Shown here: one piece after another, positions 1-9,725 of the stretch
Position numbering within the stretch: position 1 is the first letter of the stretch
How the letters are laid out: each line of letters opens with the position of its first letter
Source of the DNA: Mesorhizobium loti
GTDB lineage: Bacteria > Pseudomonadota > Alphaproteobacteria > Rhizobiales > Rhizobiaceae
Direction of reading: 5' to 3'
Length of the DNA: 64,000 nucleotides
NCBI RefSeq assembly: GCF_001510895.1
Contig: NZ_LPWA01000131.1
Span: 62,001-126,000, forward strand
Position numbers and translations under genes: made by a program
Notes under the pieces: model-generated
What the model was told of the DNA's origin: nothing
The model's database searches: none
What the model saw: only the letters and a program-made list of their open reading frames with translations

Positions 1-53
1 CGCTGGCGGCTCAAACGCCCGGTGGCAGGGTTCGGCAGAGGTGGGGCAAGCGC

Positions 54-692
54 ATGAAGACGATTCTCTGCTATGGCGACTCGCTGACCTGGGGTTACGA
101 CGCCGCCGGTCTCGGCCGCCATGCGCTTGAGGTCCGCTGGCCGAGTGTGCTCAGGGCGACATTGGGCGATGGTATCGAGGTCATTGCCGAGGGGCTGAAC
201 GGCCGCACCACCGCCTTTGACGACCACCTGGCGGGAGCGGACCGCAACGGCGCCAGGCAACTGCCGACGGCACTCACGACACATGCCCCGCTCGACCTGA
301 TCATCATCATGCTCGGCGCCAACGACATGAAGCCGTGGATCCACGGCAATCCGGTCGCCGCCAAGCAAGGCATGCAGCGCCTGATCGACATCGTGCGCGG
401 CCACGACTATCCGTTCGACTGGCCGGCGCCGCAGATCCTTATCGTCGCGCCGCCCGCGGTGACGCGCACCGACAATGCCGAGTTCAAGGAAATGTTCGCC
501 GGCGGCGACGACGCCTCGAAACGGTTGGCGCCGCAATATTCGGCACTTGCCGACGAGGCCGGCTGCGGTTTCTTCGATGCCGGTACCGTGGCGACGACCA
601 CGCCGCTCGACGGCGTCCATCTCGATGCGGAAAACACGCGGCGGATCGGCCAGGCGCTGGCGCCGCTCGTGCGTGTGATGCTCTCACTCTAA
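54..692 (+). CDS. SGNH/GDSL-family hydrolase (arylesterase-like)
   Basis: A 212-residue serine esterase of the SGNH fold. The nucleophile block reads CYGDSLTWG with Ser10, the block III motif is LGAND at residues 87-91, and the catalytic Asp-x-x-His is DGVH at 186-189, so all four consensus blocks are present. There is no signal peptide, so it should be cytoplasmic. It lies 27 bases before lpdA on the same strand, and in rhizobia an SGNH hydrolase often sits among the pyruvate dehydrogenase genes. Its substrate cannot be read from sequence. An acyl- or arylesterase is the family expectation; a link to lipoate metabolism is only positional. Confidence 0.85.
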   Translation: MKTILCYGDSLTWGYDAAGLGRHALEVRWPSVLRATLGDGIEVIAEGLNGRTTAFDDHLAGADRNGARQLPTALTTHAPLDLIIIMLGANDMKPWIHGNPVAAKQGMQRLIDIVRGHDYPFDWPAPQILIVAPPAVTRTDNAEFKEMFAGGDDASKRLAPQYSALADEAGCGFFDAGTVATTTPLDGVHLDAENTRRIGQALAPLVRVMLSL

Positions 693-719
693 CCCTCAGA
701 AAGATCAGGGAGAAAACCC

Positions 720-2165
720 GTGGCTGAGAACTACGACGTCATCATCATCGGCTCTGGCCCCGGCGGCTATGTCACGGCGGTGCGTTCCGCCCAGCTCGGC
801 TTCAAGACGGCGATCGTCGAGCGTGAGCATCTCGGCGGCATCTGTCTCAACTGGGGCTGCATCCCGACCAAGGCTTTGCTGCGCTCGGCCGAAATCATGC
901 ACTATTCGGACCACCTCAAGGACTACGGCCTGGAGCTCGACGGCAAGGTCAGCGCCGACACGGCCGCCGTCGTAGACCGCTCGCGCAAGGTTTCGCTGCG
1001 GCTCAATGGCGGCGTCGGCTTCCTGATGAAGAAGAACAAGGTCGATGTCATCTGGGGTGAGGCCAAGCTTTCCAAGCCGGGTGAGATCGTGGTCTCCAAG
1101 ACCGCCAAGAAGCCGATGGAGCCGCAGCCGCCGGTGCCGAAAGGCGTCAAGGGCGAGGGCACCTACACGGCCAAGCACATCATTCTGGCGACCGGCGCCA
1201 GGCCGCGCGCGCTGCCCGGCATCGAGCCTGACGGCAAGCTGATCTGGACCTATTTCGAGGCGATGGTGCCGAAGGAGATGCCGAAGTCGCTGCTGGTGAT
1301 GGGCTCGGGCGCCATCGGAATCGAATTCGCTTCTTTCTACCGCACCATGGGCGCTGACGTGACCGTGGTGGAACTGCTGCCGGCGGTGATGCCGGTCGAG
1401 GATGCCGAGGTCTCGAAATTCGCGCAAAAGCAGTTCGAGAGGCAGGGGATGAAGATCCTGCTCGAGGCCAAGGTGACCAAGGTCGAGAAATCAGCCAACT
1501 CGGTCACCGCCCATGTCGAGATGAAGGACGGCAAGGTCGAGAAAATCACCGCCGACCGCATGATCTCGGCCGTCGGCGTGCAGGGCAACATCGAGGGCCT
1601 CGGCCTCGATGCGCTCGGCGTGAAGACGGATCGCGGCTGCGTCGTCGTCGACGGCTACGGCAAGACCAACGTGCCCGGCATTTATGCCATCGGCGACGTT
1701 GCCGGACCACCGATGCTTGCCCACAAGGCCGAGCATGAAGGCGTGGTCTGCATCGAGAAAATCGCCAATTTCCCGGGCGTGCATGCGATCGACAAGCTGA
1801 AGATCCCGGGCTGTACCTATTGCAGCCCGCAGGTCGCCTCGGTCGGGCTGACGGAGGCGAAGGCCAGGGCCGAAGGCAAGGACATCCGCGTCGGCCGCTT
1901 CCAGTTCGGCGCCAATGGCAAGGCCATCGCGCTCGGCGAGGACCAGGGCTTCGTCAAGACCATCTTCGACAAGAAGACCGGGCAGCTGCTCGGCGCGCAT
2001 ATGATCGGCGCCGAGGTCACCGAGCTCATCCAGGGCTTCGTCGTGGCGATGAACCTGGAGACCACCGAGGAAGAGCTGATGCACACCATCTTCCCGCATC
2101 CGACGCTCTCGGAGATGATGAAGGAGAGCGTGCTCGACGCCTATGGCCGCGCTTTGAACGCATGA
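720..2165 (+). CDS. lpdA: Dihydrolipoyl dehydrogenase (E3)
   Basis: E3 flavoprotein of 481 residues that reoxidises dihydrolipoamide in 2-oxoacid dehydrogenase complexes, passing electrons to NAD. Visible features are the FAD-binding GSGPGG at 11-16, the redox-active disulfide in GGICLNWGCIPTKA (Cys42 and Cys47), the NAD-binding MGSGAIGIEF near residue 200, and the C-terminal HPHPTLSE base motif contributed to the partner subunit. The start is GTG; no ATG lies near the conserved amino terminus. An insertion of lysines and prolines at about residues 120-145 (KKPMEPQPPVPKG) is also seen in pyruvate dehydrogenase-type rhizobial E3 enzymes. It is co-directional with lipA downstream, matching a lipoate-centred operon. 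Confidence 0.95.
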   Translation: MAENYDVIIIGSGPGGYVTAVRSAQLGFKTAIVEREHLGGICLNWGCIPTKALLRSAEIMHYSDHLKDYGLELDGKVSADTAAVVDRSRKVSLRLNGGVGFLMKKNKVDVIWGEAKLSKPGEIVVSKTAKKPMEPQPPVPKGVKGEGTYTAKHIILATGARPRALPGIEPDGKLIWTYFEAMVPKEMPKSLLVMGSGAIGIEFASFYRTMGADVTVVELLPAVMPVEDAEVSKFAQKQFERQGMKILLEAKVTKVEKSANSVTAHVEMKDGKVEKITADRMISAVGVQGNIEGLGLDALGVKTDRGCVVVDGYGKTNVPGIYAIGDVAGPPMLAHKAEHEGVVCIEKIANFPGVHAIDKLKIPGCTYCSPQVASVGLTEAKARAEGKDIRVGRFQFGANGKAIALGEDQGFVKTIFDKKTGQLLGAHMIGAEVTELIQGFVVAMNLETTEEELMHTIFPHPTLSEMMKESVLDAYGRALNA

Positions 2166-2285
2166 TAAATCGCCAATCGGTGATAGATTGGCTGCGCGAG
2201 ACTCATATTCGGCAGCCGGGGAATCCTGACGGCAAAGCCGCTCATACCCGGATGCATGTTCACCTAGCACAGGAGGAGTTGGCAT

Positions 2286-2543
2286 ATGCACTTGAATGGC
2301 GTCGGCTGGATCGCAGCCATTATCATCGGAGGTTTGGCGGGCTGGCTCGCCGAGATGGTCATGAAGAGCAACACCGGCATCTTCATGAACATTATCATGG
2401 GTATCGTCGGCGCGGTGGTGCTGAACGCGATCCTGCAGGCTCTCAACATCCAGTCTTTCGGCGTCGGCTGGGTGGCCTACCTGATCACCGGCTTCATCGG
2501 CGCCTGCCTGCTGATCTTTGTTGGGCGGCTGGTGCGCCGCTGA
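2286..2543 (+). CDS. GlsB/YeaQ/YmgE-family stress membrane protein
   Basis: Small (85 residues) integral membrane protein of the transglycosylase-associated family. Three hydrophobic segments are separated by glycine-rich turns: GVGWIAAIIIGGLAGWLAE, IIMGIVGAVVLNAIL and GWVAYLITGFIGACLLIFVG. A perfect AGGAGG lies nine bases before the ATG, so expression is probably high. It stands between lpdA and lipA and is closed by a strong hairpin terminator, so it may be its own transcript. Family members are linked to general stress responses but have no defined biochemical activity. Confidence 0.85.
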   Translation: MHLNGVGWIAAIIIGGLAGWLAEMVMKSNTGIFMNIIMGIVGAVVLNAILQALNIQSFGVGWVAYLITGFIGACLLIFVGRLVRR

Positions 2544-2572
2544 GCCGTATGAACAAACCGCTATGCGAAAAT

Positions 2573-2605
2573 GGCCGTGGCGGCATGCGCCGGCGCGGCC
2601 TTTTT
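2573..2605 (+). terminator. Rho-independent terminator after the GlsB-family gene
   Basis: A 12-bp stem with one mismatch (arms 2573-2584 and 2589-2600), loop ATGC, followed directly by TTTTT. It separates the small membrane protein gene from lipA, so lipA probably has its own promoter or depends on read-through. Confidence 0.75.
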
Positions 2606-2674
2606 CTTTGCTCCGAAAAGTCCTAGATGACGCAGACAGGCGGCCGCGACGCCAGCGGCCGCGAAGGGTTTGAG

Positions 2675-3639
2675 ATGGTTACTGTTCTCGACACGATCGC
2701 CAACGCGCCGCGACCGCGGCATCCCGAAAAGGCGCACAGGCCGGACCAGGAAGTGCTGCGCAAGCCGGACTGGATTCGCGTCAAGGCGCCGGTTTCCAAG
2801 GGCTATACCGAAACGCGCGAGATCGTGAAGTCACACAAGCTGGTGACGGTGTGCGAGGAGGCCGGCTGCCCGAATATCGGCGAGTGCTGGGACAAGAAGC
2901 ACGCCACCTTCATGATCATGGGCGAGATCTGCACCCGTGCCTGCGCCTTCTGCAATGTCGCAACCGGCATCCCGACCGCGCTCGATCCGGACGAACCGGC
3001 GCGCGTGGCGCACGCCGTCAAGCAGATGGGGCTGAGCCACGTCGTCATCACCTCCGTCGACCGCGACGATCTGGCCGATGGCGGTGCGCAGCATTTCGCC
3101 GATGTCATCCACGCCATCCGCGCGGCAGCACCTTCGACGACGATCGAGATCCTGCGCCCGACTTCTTGCGCAAGGACGGCGCGCTTGAGGTCGTCGTGGC
3201 GGCCAAGCCCGATGTCTTCAACCACAACCTCGAGACGGTGCCGTCGAACTACCTGACTGTACGGCCGGGCGCTCGCTATTTCCACTCGATCCGGCTGCTA
3301 CAGCGCGTGAAAGAGCTCGACCCGTCGATCTTCACCAAATCCGGCATCATGGTCGGCCTCGGCGAGGAGCGGAACGAGGTGCTGCAGTTGATGGACGACC
3401 TGCGCTCGGCCAATGTCGACTTCATGACCATCGGCCAGTATCTGCAGCCCTCGAAGAAGCACCATCCGGTGATCCGCTTCGTCACGCCGGAGGAGTTCAA
3501 GTCCTTCGAGACGGTTGGCAAGACCAAGGGTTTTCTGCTGGTGGCGTCGAGCCCGCTGACGCGCTCCTCGCACCATGCCGGTGAGGATTTCGCCAGGCTG
3601 CGCGCAGCGCGCGAAGCGCAGCTCACGAAAGCCAGCTGA
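2675..3639 (+). CDS. lipA: Lipoyl synthase (frame broken by a one-base deletion)
   Basis: Radical SAM enzyme that inserts two sulfurs into protein-bound octanoyl groups. The auxiliary cluster motif CEEAGCPNIGEC, the radical SAM motif CTRACAFC and the C-terminal serine-ligand segment SSPLTRSS are all intact. The frame from 2675 runs normally to EIL near 3154, then goes off-frame and stops at 3256. The correct sequence (PDFLRKDGALEVVVAAKPDVF onward) continues in the next frame to 3639. One missing base at about 3154-3155 accounts for everything. The start at 2675 is chosen because AAGGG lies just upstream and MVTVLDT is the expected amino terminus. The enzyme is normally needed for pyruvate and 2-oxoglutarate dehydrogenases, and every motif is preserved, so a sequencing error is more likely than true loss. 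Confidence 0.9.
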
Positions 3640-3647
3640 CCGTTTAG

Positions 3648-4103
3648 ATGCCGAAATTCGAAGCCACCCGCCGCGTTGCCCACACGCCGGAGAAGATGTT
3701 CGCGCTGGTGGCCGATGTCGAGGCCTATCCGCAATTCCTGCCGCTCTGCGAGGCGCTGACGGTGCGCTCGCGCAAAGAGCGCGACGGCCGCACCATCCTC
3801 GTCGCCGACATGAGCATCGGCTACAAGGCGATCCGCGAGACTTTTACCACCCAGGTACTGCTGAAGCCCGATGAGAACGCCATCGACGTCAAATACATCG
3901 ACGGCCCGTTCAAATATTTGAGCAATATCTGGCGCTTCGACCCGGCCGAAGGCGGCTGCGAAGTGCATTTCTTCATCGACTACGAATTCAAGAGCCGCAT
4001 CCTCGGCGCGCTGATGGGCACGATGTTCGACCGTGCCTTCCGCATGTTTTCCGAAGCCTTCGAGAAACGCGCCGACGTGATCTACGGCGCAAAGCCGGCC
4101 TGA
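3648..4103 (+). CDS. COQ10/RatA-like polyketide-cyclase (START-type) protein
   Basis: A 151-residue SRPBCC-fold protein. The opening PKFEATRRVAHTPEKMFALVADVEAYPQFLP is the conserved start of the coenzyme Q-binding COQ10 family, and it ends in EAFEKRADVIYG, also family-typical. Homologues act as lipid or quinone chaperones in respiration; the E. coli relative RatA was described as a ribosome-association toxin, a role not transferable here. It begins eight bases after the lipA stop, so the two are very probably co-transcribed, as is usual in Rhizobiales. Confidence 0.85.
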   Translation: MPKFEATRRVAHTPEKMFALVADVEAYPQFLPLCEALTVRSRKERDGRTILVADMSIGYKAIRETFTTQVLLKPDENAIDVKYIDGPFKYLSNIWRFDPAEGGCEVHFFIDYEFKSRILGALMGTMFDRAFRMFSEAFEKRADVIYGAKPA

Positions 4104-4115
4104 TCCCTTGATAGT

Positions 4116-4598
4116 CTAAGCGAGAGCGCGCAACCCTAGTTGCAGCGCGTGCCGTACCGTCTCGTGACGGATGAATTCGCGGCCTTTGTGCCCAAACAGT
4201 TGGCGTTCCGCGACGACCGGCTGCCCGGCCAGCGCTATCCCGAACCACACGAGGCCGATCGGCTTTTCCGCCGAGCCGCCGCTTGGACCGGCAATGCCGG
4301 TGACGGCAAGGGAGAGGCTCGCGCGCGAATGCGCCAGCGCGCCGGCCGCCATTTCGAGCACCGTCTCGCGCGAAACTGCGCCATGCGCGTCGAGCGTCGC
4401 CGCGGAAACGCCAAGCATCTCCATCTTGGCTTCGTTGGAATAGGTGATGAAGCCCCGGTCGACCACGGCGGAAGAGCCGGCAATGTCGGTCAGTGCGGCA
4501 ACGATCATGCCGCCGGTGCAGCTTTCCGCCGTCGCCAGCATGACGCCGCGTTGCTGACAGGCTTGGAGCAGGGCGTTGGCGAGTTCGGCGTTGCTCAT
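4116..4598 (-). CDS. pncC: CinA C-terminal domain protein (nicotinamide-nucleotide amidase)
   Basis: A 160-residue stand-alone CinA C-terminal domain. The conserved TAESCTGGMIVAALTDIAGSS and SLAVTGIAGPSGGSAEKPIGLVW segments are both present; in the PncC family they form the catalytic pocket that deamidates nicotinamide mononucleotide in NAD recycling. The ATG overlaps the stop of ispDF by four bases (ATGA), so the gene is translationally coupled to it. The competence-type amino-terminal domain is absent, as in most alphaproteobacteria. Confidence 0.88.
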   Translation of the reverse strand: MSNAELANALLQACQQRGVMLATAESCTGGMIVAALTDIAGSSAVVDRGFITYSNEAKMEMLGVSAATLDAHGAVSRETVLEMAAGALAHSRASLSLAVTGIAGPSGGSAEKPIGLVWFGIALAGQPVVAERQLFGHKGREFIRHETVRHALQLGLRALA

Positions 4599-5824
4599 GC
4601 CGGCACCTCTCCCGGATAGACGACGCTGGCGGTGGCGATCGCGGCTATGCCTTCGCCGCGCCCGACAAAGCCGAGCTTCTCGTTGGTCGTCGCCTTGATC
4701 GAGATGCGCTCCGGCGCAATGCCGAGCATAGAGCTAAGCGCCGCCGTCATCGCCTCGCGATGCGGCCCGACACGCGGCGCCTCGCAGATCAGCGTGACGT
4801 CGGCATTGGCGATGCGCCCGCCGCGTTCGCGCACCAGCTTTGCAGCATGCTCGACGAATATCTTCGAGGCAACGCCTTTCCATTGCGGATCCGATGGCGG
4901 GAAATGCGTGCCGATATCGCCGGCGCCGCAGGTGGCAAGCAGCGCATCGGTGAGGGCGTGGAGGCCGACATCGGCGTCTGAATGGCCGGAGAGTTTTCGG
5001 TCATACGGAATGGCGATGCCGCAGAGCGTGACGTGGTCGCCCGCTTCGAAAGCGTGCACATCGTAGCCATTGCCGGTGCGGATGTCCGGAAAGCGCGGCA
5101 GCGCGCTTGAAAGCCGCTGGTCGGCCATCGCAATATCCCTTGCCCAGGTGAGTTTGACATTGTCCGGCGAGCCGGTGACGATCTTGACTGGAATATGCGC
5201 CCATTCGGCGATAGCCGCGTCGTCGGTGAAATCGGTCTTGCCCAGGTGATGCGCCTTCTCATGCGCGGCGAGCAGCGGCCAGAACGGAAAGCCCTGCGGC
5301 GTCTGCGCGGCATGAAGGCCGGCCCTCGACACCGTCTCCTCGATCATGCCGTCGGCCGATCCCCGTTTGAGCGTGTCGGCGATGGGCAGCGCGGGCAGTG
5401 CCCCCTGGCGCCCGCCAATGGCCTCGATGGTGCGGTCGATGAGCCCGGCGTCGACGAACGGGCGCACCGCGTCATGCACCAGTACCTTTGTCGGCGCCTG
5501 GTCTCTCAGTGCCAACAGCCCGAGCCGGACGGACGCCTGGCGGGACGAACCGCCGGTGACAGCAAGCACCCGTCCGGCAATGGCTCCCGCCGCGCGGTCA
5601 AAAAGCTCACGGTCGTCGGCATGGATCGCCACGACCACCGGCCCGACCTTCGGATGCGACAGGAATCTTTCCAGCGTGTGCGCGATGACGGCGCGGCCGC
5701 CAATGCGCTGATACTGCTTCGGCCCGTCGGCCTGCCCGGCGCGCGCGCCGCGCCCGGCGGCGACGATGACCACGCCGACTCTGCCATCCGCGCCCGAACC
5801 TTGATCTTTACTTGCGTCAGTCAT
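4595..5824 (-). CDS. ispDF: Bifunctional MEP-pathway enzyme IspD/IspF
   Basis: Fused 2-C-methyl-D-erythritol 4-phosphate cytidylyltransferase and 2,4-cyclodiphosphate synthase (409 residues), two steps of isoprenoid precursor synthesis. The IspD half (about 10-240) shows VIVAAGRGARAG and the acidic LVHDAVRPFV. The IspF half (about 250-400) starts RTGNGYDVHAF, carries the zinc-ligand Asp-x-His of GYDVH and the conserved SGHSDADVGLHALTDALL. The fusion is characteristic of many alphaproteobacteria. It is transcribed away from dusB and overlaps cinA downstream by four bases. Confidence 0.95.
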   Translation of the reverse strand: MTDASKDQGSGADGRVGVVIVAAGRGARAGQADGPKQYQRIGGRAVIAHTLERFLSHPKVGPVVVAIHADDRELFDRAAGAIAGRVLAVTGGSSRQASVRLGLLALRDQAPTKVLVHDAVRPFVDAGLIDRTIEAIGGRQGALPALPIADTLKRGSADGMIEETVSRAGLHAAQTPQGFPFWPLLAAHEKAHHLGKTDFTDDAAIAEWAHIPVKIVTGSPDNVKLTWARDIAMADQRLSSALPRFPDIRTGNGYDVHAFEAGDHVTLCGIAIPYDRKLSGHSDADVGLHALTDALLATCGAGDIGTHFPPSDPQWKGVASKIFVEHAAKLVRERGGRIANADVTLICEAPRVGPHREAMTAALSSMLGIAPERISIKATTNEKLGFVGRGEGIAAIATASVVYPGEVPA

Positions 5825-5900
5825 GGCGAGAGGCTTAGTCGCGGCTCGAAGGGAAGGCCAGCATTTTCCAAAATGCGCCTTAATGTGACGTCATTGCGCG

Positions 5901-5938
5901 TTGCACAATGGCTTGCATCTGGCTAGAGAATGTGCAGC
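5901..5938. promoter_or_regulatory. Interrupted inverted repeat before dusB-ntrBC (possible NtrC-type site)
   Basis: TTGCACA at 5901-5907 is mirrored by TGTGCAGCAA at 5931-5940, and a further TTGCAT lies between (5913-5918). The left half TTGCACAATGGCTTGCA resembles the GCAC-spacer-TGCA pattern of NtrC sites. The position, 26 bases or more before the dusB start and between divergent genes, would suit nitrogen autoregulation. This is pattern resemblance only. Confidence 0.3.
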
Positions 5939-5963
5939 AATCGAACATGCTTGGTTTTTGTGC

Positions 5964-6992
5964 ATGCCTGAATTGACCAGATTGGGTTCGCCGCTTGATA
6001 TCGGCGGCGTGAAGATACGCAACCGCGTGTTCCTCGCGCCGATGTCGGGCATCACCGACGAGCCGTTCCGCCAGCGCGCCCATGCGCATGGCGCCGGGCT
6101 GGTCGTGTCGGAAATGGTGGCAAGCGGCGAGCTGGCCAAGGGCAGGGCAGGCTGCGACTTGCGCATCCGCCATTCCGGCCTACCCATCCATATGGTGCAG
6201 CTCGCCGGCCGCGAGGCGGCGCACATGGCCGAAGGCGCGCGAATCGCGGCAGGCGAGGGCGCCGACATCATCGACATCAACATGGGCTGCCCGGCGAAGA
6301 AGGTGACGGGCGGCTATGCCGGATCGGCGCTGATGCGCGATCTCGACCATGCATTGTCGCTGATCGAGGCGGTGGTCGAGGCCGTTTCGGTGCCGGTAAC
6401 CGTCAAGATGCGGCTTGGCTGGGACGAAAGCGCGCTCAACGCGCCGATATTGGCGCGTCGCGCCGAGCAGGCGGGCGTCAAGATGGTGACCGTGCATGGC
6501 CGCACGCGCTGCCAGTTCTACCAGGGCAAGGCCGACTGGCGCGCGATCGCGCGCGTCAAGCAAGCAGCGTCCATCCCGGTGGTCGCCAATGGCGATGTCG
6601 GCTCGCCGCATGAGGCAGCGACGATCCTCGAACAGTCGGGCGCCGACGCGGTGATGATCGGCCGCGCCCATTACGGCGCGCCGTGGATCGCGGGTAGCGT
6701 TGCGGCGGCTGCCGATAGCATGTTTGCGCCCGGCATTCCCGAAACGCCGCAAGCGCTCGCCGACTACGTCGTTGCGCATTACGAGGACATGCTCTCGCTC
6801 TACGGCATCGAAAGCGGGCTGCGCCAGGCACGCAAGCATCTCGGCTGGTATCTCGACCGCCGCGCGGCCGGCGTTTCGGCGGAGCAGCGAAAGCATATCC
6901 TCACCTCGTTCGAGCCGGCTGAAGTCATCGCCGGGTTGCGTCAGGTGTTGACCGAAAGCGCAGCATCGCCTGAATTGCGGAGCGCTGCATGA
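5964..6992 (+). CDS. dusB: tRNA-dihydrouridine synthase DusB (NifR3)
   Basis: FMN-dependent reductase that makes dihydrouridine in tRNA; 342 residues from the chosen ATG. Motifs are RNRVFLAPMSGITDEPFR, DINMGCPAKKVTGGYAGSAL with the catalytic Cys, VTVKMRLGW, and TVHGRTRCQFYQGKADW. An in-frame TTG at 5901 would add 21 residues of no family similarity, so 5964 (MPELTRLG) is preferred. The stop overlaps the ntrB start by four bases. The arrangement nifR3-ntrB-ntrC is the classical nitrogen-regulation operon of Rhizobium, Azospirillum and Rhodobacter. Confidence 0.95.
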   Translation: MPELTRLGSPLDIGGVKIRNRVFLAPMSGITDEPFRQRAHAHGAGLVVSEMVASGELAKGRAGCDLRIRHSGLPIHMVQLAGREAAHMAEGARIAAGEGADIIDINMGCPAKKVTGGYAGSALMRDLDHALSLIEAVVEAVSVPVTVKMRLGWDESALNAPILARRAEQAGVKMVTVHGRTRCQFYQGKADWRAIARVKQAASIPVVANGDVGSPHEAATILEQSGADAVMIGRAHYGAPWIAGSVAAAADSMFAPGIPETPQALADYVVAHYEDMLSLYGIESGLRQARKHLGWYLDRRAAGVSAEQRKHILTSFEPAEVIAGLRQVLTESAASPELRSAA

Positions 6993-8127
6993 AGGCCAGT
7001 GTCCCACAAGAGGCCGACATGGCGGACGCCGCCAACATCGTGCTGAACACGATTCGCCGCCCGGTGATCATGGTCGACGCCGACGGCTTCATCACCTTCG
7101 CCAACGCGGACGCCGAGGATTTCTTCCGCTCCAGCGCGACCATGCTTGCCCGCAACACGCTCTCCAAGCTGGTGCCATTCGGCAGTCCGCTGCTGACCCT
7201 GGTCGATCAGGTGCGCGAGCGCCGCGCGCCGGTCAACGAATACCGTGTGGACGTGTCATCGCCGCGCCTTGGCATCGAGAAGATGGTCGACCTCTATGTC
7301 GCGCCGGTGCCGGAATTCCCGGGCTCGGTCGTGGTGATGTTCCAGGAACGGTCGATGGCCGACAAGATCGACCGCCAGATGACGCATCGGGGTGCTGCCC
7401 GTTCCGTCACCGGCCTGGCCGCCATGCTGGCGCATGAGATCAAGAACCCGCTTTCCGGCATCCGTGGCGCCGCCCAGTTGCTTGAGCTTTCGGCCTCCGA
7501 TGAGGATCGCGCGCTGACCCGGCTCATCACCGACGAGACCGACCGGATCGTGTCGCTGGTCGATCGGATGGAGGTGTTTTCCGACGAGCGTCCGATCGAG
7601 CGCTACCCAGTGAATATCCATGTCGTGCTCGACCATGTGAAGGCAATCGCCAAGAACGGTTTTGCCAAGCGGATCAAGATTTTGGAGGAATATGATCCAT
7701 CGCTTCCTCCGGTCTTTGCCAATCGCGACCAGCTGATCCAGGTGTTCCTCAACCTTGTGAAAAACGCGGCCGAAGCGATCAGCGCCGATCCGCAGGGAGA
7801 GATCATGCTGTCGACGGCCTTCCGGCCGGGCATCCGCGTTTCGGTCCCGGGAACGCAGGATCGCGTCTCGCTGCCGCTGGAATTCTGCGTGCATGACAAC
7901 GGACCCGGCGTTTCCGAGGACATCCTGCCGATCCTCTTTGACCCGTTCATCACAACCAAGCCGAACGGCTCGGGCCTTGGGCTGGCGCTGGTCGCCAAGA
8001 TCGTCGGCGAGCACGGCGGCATCATCGAATGCGATTCGACGCCGCGCGGAACCACTTTCCGCGTCCTGATGCCGGCCTGGAAGGAGACTTCGCCCGGCGC
8101 CGGCGACGAAGCAGAAGGAGACCGCAA

Positions 8128-8131
<4 letters not shown>
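6989..8131 (+). CDS. ntrB: Nitrogen regulation sensor kinase NtrB (GlnL)
   Basis: Soluble two-component histidine kinase/phosphatase controlling NtrC in response to PII (380 residues). A PAS domain (about 20-120) precedes the phosphoacceptor box AMLAHEIKNPLSGIRGAAQLLE, then the ATPase N box FLNLVKNAAEAI, the G1 box CVHDNGPGV and the G2 box NGSGLGLALVAKIV. No membrane segment is present, as expected for NtrB. The ATG overlaps the dusB stop, and its own TGA overlaps the ntrC ATG (ATGA at 8128-8131), so the three genes are tightly coupled. A second in-frame ATG at 7019 could also be used. Confidence 0.96.
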
Positions 8132-9588
<1,457 letters not shown>

Positions 9589-9725
9589 CTCAGCGCAACA
9601 CGCTTGTCGGGGCTTCACCTTTTGGGGATGAGCCGGGGAAAGATTTCCGTCACGGCCACACTTGTTGCATAATCGCCACAATGCGTTGCATACATCCGAC
9701 GCAATGACCGACTCTAGACGGCGAT

